Below are positions 1-5,013 of a stretch of 5,013 nucleotides of DNA, piece after piece. Positions within the stretch are counted from its first letter, which is position 1; every line of letters starts with the position of its first letter. The stretch covers positions 1 through 5,013 of the forward strand of contig CAJQGO010000034.1 in the NCBI GenBank assembly GCA_905477565.1, written 5' to 3'. The translations under genes and the position numbers were made by a program. A model generated the notes under the pieces. That model was given only the letters and a program-made list of their open reading frames with translations, made no database searches and was not told the DNA's origin. This DNA comes from an uncultured Planctomycetota bacterium (GTDB lineage Bacteria > Planctomycetota > Planctomycetia > Pirellulales > UBA1268).

Positions 1-114
1 AGATTCAAGCACAACAGCCGTGATTATTAGAATCAGGTTCCCAATAACGCATGCCAGAATATCGAGAAACGGAAAAAGCGAAATTTCCTGCTTCTTTTTT
101 TGCCTACGGGCCAT
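1..114 (-). CDS. ExbD/TolR-like proton-channel partner, N-terminal part (partial)
   Basis: The first 38 codons of a minus-strand gene that continues past the left edge of the window. The protein starts with a very basic cytoplasmic stretch (MARRQKKKQE). A single hydrophobic helix follows, from about residue 12, containing FPFLDILACVIGNL. Asp18 sits in a PFLD context that lines up with the PFID of ExbD, whose Asp carries the proton in the TonB and Tol systems; that correspondence is from family knowledge. The predicted role is the single-helix, proton-binding subunit that pairs with the four-helix MotA/ExbB-like protein encoded 73 bp upstream, with its C-terminal domain (not visible) outside the inner membrane. 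The ATG at 114 is the earliest in-frame start, because a stop codon lies a few codons upstream. Ribosome binding is weak (GGA at 124-126, 9 nt away). The C-terminal domain type (ExbD, OmpA-like or novel) is unknown. Confidence 0.8.
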   Translation of the reverse strand, partial: MARRQKKKQEISLFPFLDILACVIGNLILIITAVVLES

Positions 115-187
115 GACATTGATTCCATGTGATTACACAGCCTGCCACCTTGTACGAACACATGAACAGACACAATCAATCAACACT

Positions 188-1810
188 TCAGTTTCGATAC
201 TTTATTCTACTATTTTCTTCAGGCTGCTTTTTCTTCTCACTACTAAAACCAAACCAGCCGCGCTTTTTTATTTCCACATTAATTGTTTGCCCATTGAGTC
301 GTTCCATCGTCTCAGCAAGTTCGGACAGACTTTTCTGTAATGATTGAGCGTACTCTTGTACGCTACTTGCAGCCTCTGACATAAGATCTGCTGACCGCCC
401 CTTCGCGTCATGTGCAGCAGATGCCATTGCTGCAATCTCATCACGTGTTGACTCAACCATTTTTCCTAATTGCTCAACCTGGCCGGCATTCTTTTCATAA
501 AGCCGATCATGAGCATTACTCCATCCTTCTTCAACTTTTGCAGCAAGCTTCTCACCCATTCCATCAAGTTTTCCAACAAATTTTGTCAAAGACTGTTCCG
601 TCTGAGTGATTCGCTCAGTCTGTTTATCATCAATTTTTTTCCATGAATCAAAGAGATCCGCAGCGACACCCTTTCCAAGAGTCTTGAGTTGTCCAATCCA
701 ACCCTCAAGCTCTGCACGATGCACTTTCAGCGCTGCTTGGACGACATCCTGCATGTCATTACGATTTGCAGCAGGCATACGATGGTCTTCAGTATTCCTG
801 CCATCTTCAAGTCGACGCAAAAGATACTCATTGGTGTATTCATCCACTTCACCAATTACATCACCCTCGAGTTTCTGAAGCGCACTCACCGGAAAGGTAA
901 GAATCATCGCCATCGCAAGAGCAACCAGTGTGGTATCAAATGATGTACCAAGACCACCTGTAATACTTTTTAGACCAACCTTCAGTGACTCCATATCACT
1001 CGAACTACTCAGCGTATCAGTAAATCCACCAACAGCGGAACTCACACCGATAACAGTTCCAAGAAAACCTAGAATCGGAATTGCCCAGATGAACACATGG
1101 AACATTGTGTAACTCGAGTCGACACTACCAGCATCAAGATCTGACTGACTTGAGAGCATCGTAGCCGTATCAGCAGCACTTTTTCTGACGCGAAAGTGCT
1201 CAAGACCTCGTACACATCGAGTTACAAGAAAACTACCAACGGCATTTTTGGGAAGTTCACTTATGTATTCAAGAAACTTATCGAGGTTTCTTTCTGTAAT
1301 CTTCTCTCCTATCTCACTAGGTAACACATCAAACAACATGGCTCGCTGCTGCCGACGAATCTTTCGAAGCTTGCCAACAAGCATGGTTGCTGCCCAGAAG
1401 AACAGGAATACTTCCGTATATGGAACCCACTGGCCGGTCGCAAGAGTCGAACCCTCCCCACCCAAGAAGAGACGGCCTAAGTAGGAGCGATCATCTCTTG
1501 GTCCAGCAAAAGGTAAAAGCAGAAGATAGAAGACGATCGTGGCTGCAAGACCGAATAGGGCATAAAGTCCTACATTTACATTCGTATTGGCAGTAACCGA
1601 TAAAATTCTCGCTCGATCGACTGACTCTGACGATTGCCCAGCTCCGCCTTCTTTTGTTTTCTGCCCTGTTTTTGAACCAGTTGCCGATTTCTCAGGCCGC
1701 TTGACGGTGATCGAACCACGGCAATGTGGACATTTTGCAGTGTTGCCAACAAGTTCATCACGAACCTTGAGACTCTTCTCGCAGTGCGGACAGGGCATTG
1801 TGAAGTACAT
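188..1810 (-). CDS. Zinc-ribbon MotA/TolQ/ExbB proton-channel family protein with long coiled-coil tail
   Basis: A 540-residue inner-membrane protein, predicted to be the multi-helix subunit of a proton-driven stator-like complex. Residues 7-30 form a CPHC-x16-CPHC ribbon (C7, C10, C27, C30), a zinc-binding type common at the N-termini of planctomycete proteins. A Ser/Gly/Lys-rich linker follows. Hydrophobic segments lie near 79-101, 130-147, 236-260 and 288-309. This is a MotA/ZorA-like four-helix topology with both ends in the cytoplasm. The ExbB/TolQ signature spans the last two helices: PILGFLGTVIGVSSAVGGF at 245-263 and GLGTSFDTTLVALAMA from 286. Residues 350-510 are charged, Gly/Pro-poor and helical, probably a coiled-coil tail, and the end is basic. 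TolQ and ExbB are usually about 230-250 residues, so this protein is greatly extended at both ends. The start at 1810 has a weak GTGAGAA (1818-1824); the alternative Met5 has none. It is probably co-transcribed with the ExbD-like gene downstream. The energised process is unknown. Confidence 0.85.
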   Translation of the reverse strand: MYFTMPCPHCEKSLKVRDELVGNTAKCPHCRGSITVKRPEKSATGSKTGQKTKEGGAGQSSESVDRARILSVTANTNVNVGLYALFGLAATIVFYLLLLPFAGPRDDRSYLGRLFLGGEGSTLATGQWVPYTEVFLFFWAATMLVGKLRKIRRQQRAMLFDVLPSEIGEKITERNLDKFLEYISELPKNAVGSFLVTRCVRGLEHFRVRKSAADTATMLSSQSDLDAGSVDSSYTMFHVFIWAIPILGFLGTVIGVSSAVGGFTDTLSSSSDMESLKVGLKSITGGLGTSFDTTLVALAMAMILTFPVSALQKLEGDVIGEVDEYTNEYLLRRLEDGRNTEDHRMPAANRNDMQDVVQAALKVHRAELEGWIGQLKTLGKGVAADLFDSWKKIDDKQTERITQTEQSLTKFVGKLDGMGEKLAAKVEEGWSNAHDRLYEKNAGQVEQLGKMVESTRDEIAAMASAAHDAKGRSADLMSEAASSVQEYAQSLQKSLSELAETMERLNGQTINVEIKKRGWFGFSSEKKKQPEENSRIKYRN

Positions 1811-1834
1811 TAAAATATTCTCACAAGATTACGG

Positions 1835-1867
1835 CGTACTGATTGCTTTACGTATATGAACAGTACG
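1835..1867. repeat. Spaced inverted repeat upstream of the ExbB-like gene
   Basis: CGTACTG at 1835-1841 is perfectly complementary to CAGTACG at 1861-1867, with 19 nt between the arms. The repeat flanks the candidate -10 element of the ExbB-like gene, about 25-57 bp before its start codon, which is where a dimeric repressor could bind. Arms of 7 bp are short enough to arise by chance in a gap of this size, so the regulatory reading is tentative. There is no U-run, so it is not a normal terminator. Confidence 0.3.
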
Positions 1868-1879
1868 ACTCGGAAACAA
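1851..1879 (-). promoter_or_regulatory. Candidate sigma70-type promoter for the ExbB-like gene
   Basis: On the minus strand a TTGTTT (-35, 1874-1879) is followed by a 17-nt spacer and TATACG (-10, 1851-1856). This predicts transcription beginning about 30 bp before the start codon at 1810. The spacing is ideal, but the -35 box matches consensus at only three positions and the -10 at four. The 166-bp gap between this gene and the end of the dehydrogenase gene upstream supports a separate transcription unit. I see no clear hairpin terminator in the gap. Confidence 0.25.
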
Positions 1880-1976
1880 AATCACGCTATCGACGACACC
1901 CCAACAGTTCGTCCCAAATTTCTGCCCTCAGCCTATCGCGGCCCATACAGCAAAGCAACTCATAGGGAAAGCACGG

Positions 1977-3116
1977 CTAGCCATTCACTTTTGCCCATGC
2001 GTGACTTTTTGCACTCGCAAGCACGGCGTCGCACACGCGTTGCGTTTCAAGTGCATCACGAAAGGTTGGATGACATGGTTCGCCCTTTGCGTAAGAAGTC
2101 AAGAAATCAGCTACCTGATGCACAAATGAATGCTCGTAGCCAATCGCCAAACCTGGCACCCACCAATTTCCCATGTAGGGATGCTCCCCATCCGTAACAT
2201 GGACACTTTTCCAACCACGTTCTGGGCCTTGGTCACTATAGTCAAAAATTTCTAGACGATGGAGATCATGAAGATCCCATTTCAGGCTCATGTTTTCACC
2301 GTTAATCTCAAATGTATACAGCGCCTTGTGCCCGCGGGCATATCGCGTGCTTTCAAACAGCCCAAGAGATCCATTGTTGAAATGACAAAGAAATGAGCAG
2401 GCGTCATCGATTTCAACTGGCTCTTTCTTACCAGTCAATTGATGCGTTCGTTCCTTGACAAATGTTTCTGTCATGGCAGTCACATCAGAAACTGATCCAT
2501 TCAGCCAGAGAGCGGTATCAATACAATGAGCAAGCAGATCACCCGTTACACCGCTGCCTGCGGCCTTTGCATCAAGCCGCCACAGCGCTTCACCACCTTG
2601 AGGCAGATCGGCACTGATTGTCCAGTCCTGAAGAAAATTTGCTCTGTAATGAAAGACTCGGCCAAGCCGGCCCTCGTCGATCAATTGCTTGGCAAATGTT
2701 ACAGCCGGCATTCTTCGATAGTTGTACCAGACCGTATTTGGCACACCTGCCTTCTCGATAGCCTCACACATTGTCTCACCTTCTGCCGTGTTCATTGACA
2801 GAGGCTTTTCACACAAAATCGCTTTTCCGTGCTTGGCAGCTTCGATCGCAATATCGGCATGAAGATTGTTTGGCGTACAAATATCAATTGCATCAATATC
2901 ATCGGCGGCGACAAGTTTTCGCCAATCATTTTCAACACGCTGATACCCCCACTTTGTTGCAAAGGCTTGAGCTTTCTCGGTGTCTCGTGCAGCAACAGCC
3001 TGAAGCACTGGTTCATACTCGAGGTCGAAAAAATTCTTCACACGGTTGTAGCCATTGGAGTGTGCACGACCCATAAAGCCGTAGCCAATCATGCCAATAC
3101 GAAGTGGTTTTGCCAT
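1977..3116 (-). CDS. Gfo/Idh/MocA family NAD(P)-dependent oxidoreductase
   Basis: A 379-residue cytoplasmic dehydrogenase of the family that oxidises or reduces sugars, inositols and glycosides. Residues 5-19 are the first strand and dinucleotide-binding loop ([14 protein letters not shown], GxGxxG at 11-16). Residues 79-83 are the ICTPN stretch and 102-105 the CEKP motif, whose Lys104 is the usual catalytic lysine. The C-terminal substrate domain has D193-x3-H197 in [12 protein letters not shown], the other expected catalytic pair. Length is normal for the family (about 330-400). An earlier in-frame ATG at 3173 would add 19 residues lying inside the previous gene. I chose 3116 because the Rossmann fold begins there and a good AAAGGA site precedes it. 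The gene follows the TIM-barrel isomerase gene by 25 bp, so both probably act on one substrate. The exact substrate (inositol, glucoside, keto-sugar) cannot be told from sequence. Confidence 0.92.
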   Translation of the reverse strand: MAKPLRIGMIGYGFMGRAHSNGYNRVKNFFDLEYEPVLQAVAARDTEKAQAFATKWGYQRVENDWRKLVAADDIDAIDICTPNNLHADIAIEAAKHGKAILCEKPLSMNTAEGETMCEAIEKAGVPNTVWYNYRRMPAVTFAKQLIDEGRLGRVFHYRANFLQDWTISADLPQGGEALWRLDAKAAGSGVTGDLLAHCIDTALWLNGSVSDVTAMTETFVKERTHQLTGKKEPVEIDDACSFLCHFNNGSLGLFESTRYARGHKALYTFEINGENMSLKWDLHDLHRLEIFDYSDQGPERGWKSVHVTDGEHPYMGNWWVPGLAIGYEHSFVHQVADFLTSYAKGEPCHPTFRDALETQRVCDAVLASAKSHAWAKVNG

Positions 3117-3124
3117 CAATATCG

Positions 3125-3130
3125 TCCTTT
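3125..3130 (-). promoter_or_regulatory. Ribosome binding site that sets the dehydrogenase start
   Basis: AAAGGA on the minus strand lies 8 nt before the ATG at 3116, a good Shine-Dalgarno placement. It supports the shorter 379-residue form over the start at 3173, which falls inside the end of the isomerase gene. Confidence 0.65.
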
Positions 3131-3141
3131 CGAAATCTATT

Positions 3142-4173
3142 TTAATTCCAACCATGTGCATCGCGCACGGCAATCATCGTTTTCAAAATTGTGTTCCATG
3201 TTGCTGGATTTTCGAGTGTTTCATTCGGAAACATACAGCCATCCCAGCAGATGTGCTCAATGCACCGAGAAGAAGCATCTTCAAGCCAGTACCCGGAACA
3301 TTTCACAATGTCGAGTTTTCCATTGGGGTCGTCGGCTGGGCAGTGTTTCCCGGTTTTATCGTGTGAACCTGCTCCGTGAATTTCACCATCATTCTGTGCA
3401 ACATGAAAATCAATAGTCCACGGCCGTAATTTGTCAGTCATCTGCTTATATGCAGCGTAGAACTCTTCGGTGCTGCAGTCTGAGTTGACTAATGCATGCT
3501 CGGGGGCGTTACAGCCGAGCAGATAGAGATATGTGTGCGCCAAGTCAGCTTGGAATCCAAGCGTTTCCGGCATGCCTACTCCCTCAAGAACATCCAGCAT
3601 GTCACGCCAGGAATGCATGCCGGCCCAGCAAATCTCTCCCTCTGCGGCAAGCCTCTGTCCATTATCGGCGGCAATCTGAGCAGCCTCTTTAAAAGTCTCA
3701 ACTATTCTTGCGGTACCTGCCTTGGCATCTTCTCGCCACTTGGCAACGCCAAACTCAGCTGAATCTATACGGATGACTCCGTATTTCCTGACTCCGTGCT
3801 GCTCAAATACCCTGGCAATACGACACGCCATTTTCACAGCTGACAAAAACTTTTCTCGTGACTCAGCATCGCCCATTGCAGAATCACCAATGGTACCCGG
3901 CCACACTGGTGCAACGAGTGACCCCACTGCAAAACCATGACTCGCAATTTTATCAGCGATCTTGAGGAGTTCGTCATCGGTCGCTTCAGGGTTGGTATGC
4001 GGCAAGAAAAGAAAATAGTCGATTCCATCAAATTTCTGGCCATCGACTTCTGCAGCTGCTGTCAGTTCTAACATTCTGTCCAACGATATTGGTGGCTCCT
4101 GACCTTCGTCAGTGCCCTTTCCAACAAGGCCTGGCCACATTGCATTATGAAGTTTTGGACTCGCGTGAGACAT
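3142..4173 (-). CDS. Sugar phosphate isomerase/epimerase-like protein (xylose-isomerase-type TIM barrel)
   Basis: A 343-residue cytoplasmic protein that should fold as a TIM barrel of the AP-endonuclease-2/xylose-isomerase type, a family of metal-dependent sugar isomerases and epimerases. Likely metal or substrate residues sit at strand ends: E178/E180 in AAEGEICW, D210 and H213 in [10 protein letters not shown]257 in [10 protein letters not shown], and D311 in ICWDGCMF. Assigning these ligands is inference from the family pattern. A His/Gly-rich loop ([17 protein letters not shown], 269-285) is probably part of the active site. The protein is longer than the typical 260-300 residues because of this loop region. 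The start at 4173 is backed by AAGGA at 4183-4187, 9 nt away. The dehydrogenase gene follows after 25 bp. Pairs like this act on keto-sugars or keto-glycosides in known cases (for example E. coli YcjR/YcjS). No precise substrate can be assigned. Confidence 0.88.
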   Translation of the reverse strand: MSHASPKLHNAMWPGLVGKGTDEGQEPPISLDRMLELTAAAEVDGQKFDGIDYFLFLPHTNPEATDDELLKIADKIASHGFAVGSLVAPVWPGTIGDSAMGDAESREKFLSAVKMACRIARVFEQHGVRKYGVIRIDSAEFGVAKWREDAKAGTARIVETFKEAAQIAADNGQRLAAEGEICWAGMHSWRDMLDVLEGVGMPETLGFQADLAHTYLYLLGCNAPEHALVNSDCSTEEFYAAYKQMTDKLRPWTIDFHVAQNDGEIHGAGSHDKTGKHCPADDPNGKLDIVKCSGYWLEDASSRCIEHICWDGCMFPNETLENPATWNTILKTMIAVRDAHGWN

Positions 4174-4205
4174 CTAAGGTGTTCCTTCCATTCAGGGGCA
4201 ATTCA

Positions 4206-4469
4206 TTATTGGACATCTGGACCAAAAGAGCGGCGTGCTACCAGCAGTCCAGAGCCGGTATTTTCAACTGTACAGCCATCTGCTGCGACTTTTGCAGAGC
4301 TAAACAAGTCATTAGAGATCATTCGTTCAAAGCGAATACGTGTCGATGTCGCCGCATCATATGTTCCAACTCGACCCTCACCTTGCACTGGTATCCAACC
4401 GCTTCCACCCGCTTCCTTCATTCTGACGTCCGTTCCCTGCTGCGACGGGCCACTATCGGCTGTAGTCAT
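4206..4469 (-). CDS. Possible small protein of unknown function
   Basis: An 87-codon open frame ending 32 bp before the isomerase start, on the same strand. It has an ordinary acidic/basic balance with Gly, Ala, Asp and Glu common, no membrane helix, no signal peptide and only one Cys (C66). Codon choice resembles the flanking genes rather than a chance frame. The core around residues 25-82 (GWIPVQGEGRVGTYDAAT... to ...VENTGSGLLVARR) reads like a small beta-rich domain. I do not recognise the family. The only usable start is the ATG at 4469; its nearest purine-rich site (AGGGG) is about 11 nt upstream, a little far. Against it, a promoter-like element overlaps its start codon, and longer unlikely frames exist on the other strand. 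If real, it is the first gene of the sugar operon. Confidence 0.42.
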   Translation of the reverse strand: MTTADSGPSQQGTDVRMKEAGGSGWIPVQGEGRVGTYDAATSTRIRFERMISNDLFSSAKVAADGCTVENTGSGLLVARRSFGPDVQ

Positions 4470-4492
4470 AAATCTGGATACCCCTACGTCAA
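4465..4492 (-). promoter_or_regulatory. Candidate promoter, proximal, for the isomerase-dehydrogenase operon
   Basis: On the minus strand TTGACG (-35, 4487-4492, five of six consensus bases) is followed by a 16-nt spacer and TATGAC (-10, 4465-4470, four of six). Transcription from here would begin inside the possible 87-codon gene and leave it untranslated, giving the isomerase gene a leader of roughly 280 nt. It therefore competes with the interpretation of that frame as a gene. Confidence 0.3.
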
Positions 4493-4722
4493 CGCGAAAC
4501 TAAAGTACGCTACGAACCTACGTTGTACGACCCGATGTCGAGTGCTGCAAGGAGTAGAAAGCCTTGTTTCTTGCGGTTTTGATACCAAATAGCGTGTTAT
4601 TGTCACCAGTACCGATTAAAACGTCAGACTTGAAGACATTCTTACCAGTTTCTTGGCTGAACAAATGGCTTGGTATCTCAGGACGTAGAACTGAAAAGTT
4701 CCATCAACATAGGGAAATAAAA
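4470..4722. other. Divergent intergenic region
   Basis: These 253 bp separate the leftward sugar operon from the rightward HAD gene. The left half holds five TACG tetramers (4485, 4506, 4511, 4519 and 4526) and two candidate leftward promoters. The right half is AT-richer and ends in the ribosome binding site of the HAD gene. I found no convincing rightward promoter with correct spacing, although TTGTCA (4600-4605) and TTGAAG (4630-4635) resemble -35 boxes. I see no RNA gene, riboswitch or strong hairpin. Short frames here (15 codons from 4535, 7 codons from 4665) lack ribosome binding sites. Confidence 0.6.
4522..4550 (-). promoter_or_regulatory. Candidate promoter, distal, for the leftward operon
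   Basis: On the minus strand TTGCAG (-35, 4545-4550), a 17-nt spacer and TACAAC (-10, 4522-4527, four of six consensus bases). It would place the transcript start about 45 bp before the ATG at 4469 and so include the small frame. The -10 box overlaps the TACG-rich stretch at 4485-4529, a possible operator. The -35 match is poor. Confidence 0.25.
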
Positions 4723-5013
4723 ATGGCCAAAGACGCTCAGGGATCACCGTTTGACATCCGCGCCGCTGTTTTTGACCTCGATGGCCTGCTCGTGAATACA
4801 GAAGAACTCTATCAGGATGTTGGAACCGAGTTATTACGTCGTCGGGGAAAAACCTTTGATGCCGACCTTCTCGATGCAATGATGGGACGTCCTCAGGATA
4901 AGGCATTGTCGATTATGATTGATTGGCATGGGCTGGATGACACTGTTGAGAATCTTGCTGATGAAACAAAAACGATCTTCCAAACACTTCTTTCCACACG
5001 ACTCGCACTCATG
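4723..5013 (+). CDS. HAD-family hydrolase (beta-phosphoglucomutase/sugar phosphatase-like), N-terminal part (partial)
   Basis: The first 97 codons of a plus-strand gene that runs off the right edge in frame. Residues 14-27 read AAVFDLDGLLVNTE, motif I of the haloacid dehalogenase superfamily, subfamily I. Asp18 is the expected nucleophile and Asp20 the general acid/base, as in phosphatases and beta-phosphoglucomutases rather than dehalogenases or phosphonatases. Residues from about 28 onward (RRRGKTFDADLLDAMMGRP and beyond) are the helical cap that selects the substrate. The GLLVNTE form is closest to small-sugar-phosphate phosphatases, but mutase function cannot be excluded because motifs II-IV lie outside the window. 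The start is supported by AGGGAA at 4711-4716, 6 nt before the ATG, and by motif I falling about 15 residues in. The gene is divergent from the sugar operon, so a shared role in carbohydrate use is possible but unproven. Confidence 0.88.
   Translation, partial: MAKDAQGSPFDIRAAVFDLDGLLVNTEELYQDVGTELLRRRGKTFDADLLDAMMGRPQDKALSIMIDWHGLDDTVENLADETKTIFQTLLSTRLALM

Noticed and set aside
347..364. Perfect 7-bp hairpin (AGCGTAC/GTACGCT, 4-nt loop)
   Set aside because: It lies inside the coding sequence of the ExbB-like tail, has no U-run and no gene end nearby. It is likely a coincidence of codons.
3117..3173. Longer form of the dehydrogenase starting at 3173, overlapping the isomerase gene
   Set aside because: The extra 19 residues precede the normal family N-terminus, lie inside the end of the isomerase gene, and the ATG at 3116 has a better ribosome binding site.
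2829..3416. 195-codon plus-strand frame
   Set aside because: It lies antisense to two well-supported enzyme genes and its Cys/His/Asn-rich translation resembles no domain.
4206..4469. PilZ-like reading of the small frame (RIRFERM and ENTGSGLLV resemble RxxxR and DxSxxG)
   Set aside because: The key Asp and Ser positions do not match and the frame is too short for a full PilZ barrel.
4147..4503. 118-codon plus-strand frame opposite the possible small gene
   Set aside because: Its composition (rich in Ser, Thr, Arg, Pro and Cys) is that of an antisense frame, it overlaps the isomerase start, and it has no ribosome binding site.
4665..4688. Seven-codon leader frame before the HAD gene
   Set aside because: No ribosome binding site, no run of regulatory codons and no attenuator hairpin follows.
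4616..4906. 96-codon minus-strand frame at the right end
   Set aside because: It covers the start of the HAD gene, whose motif I is unmistakable on the plus strand. The protein is rich in Arg, His and Phe, as expected for a shadow frame.

Overview
The window looks like a chromosomal segment of a Planctomycetota-type bacterium (or a close PVC-group relative). This is inferred from gene families rather than any marker gene. The signs are an N-terminal CPHC...CPHC ribbon fused to a membrane protein, a short 'FPFLDILACVIG' ExbD-like partner, and a paired Gfo/Idh/MocA dehydrogenase and xylose-isomerase-like TIM-barrel gene. Base composition is near 50% GC by eye. There are no rRNA or tRNA genes, CRISPR arrays or insertion sequences.

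Left part (1-1810, minus strand): a two-gene membrane module. The 540-residue first gene joins a zinc ribbon, a four-helix MotA/TolQ/ExbB proton-channel core and a long cytoplasmic helical tail. Downstream of it, cut by the window edge, is the start of a small protein with one membrane helix carrying an Asp where ExbD, TolR and MotB have their proton-carrying Asp. Together they should form a proton-driven stator-like complex of unknown task. A 166-bp gap (1811-1976) separates the module from the next operon and holds a weak candidate promoter inside a spaced inverted repeat.

Middle part (1977-4469, minus strand): a sugar-metabolism operon. A sugar-phosphate-isomerase/epimerase-like TIM-barrel gene is followed 25 bp later by an NAD(P)-dependent Gfo/Idh/MocA oxidoreductase. 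A possible 87-codon gene of unknown function lies just upstream. The pair probably oxidises and isomerises a sugar, sugar alcohol or glycoside; the substrate cannot be read from sequence.

Right part (4470-5013): a 253-bp intergenic region with a cluster of TACG motifs and two candidate leftward promoters, then the divergent start of a HAD-family sugar-phosphate phosphatase/mutase gene that runs off the window. Its likely phosphosugar substrate fits the neighbouring carbohydrate genes, but a functional link is inference.

The most notable object is the zinc-ribbon/ExbB/coiled-coil protein with its ExbD-like partner. Its architecture parallels the ZorA-ZorB motor of Zorya defence systems, but no defence effector gene is visible, and the tail has about three diverged 40-residue repeats.
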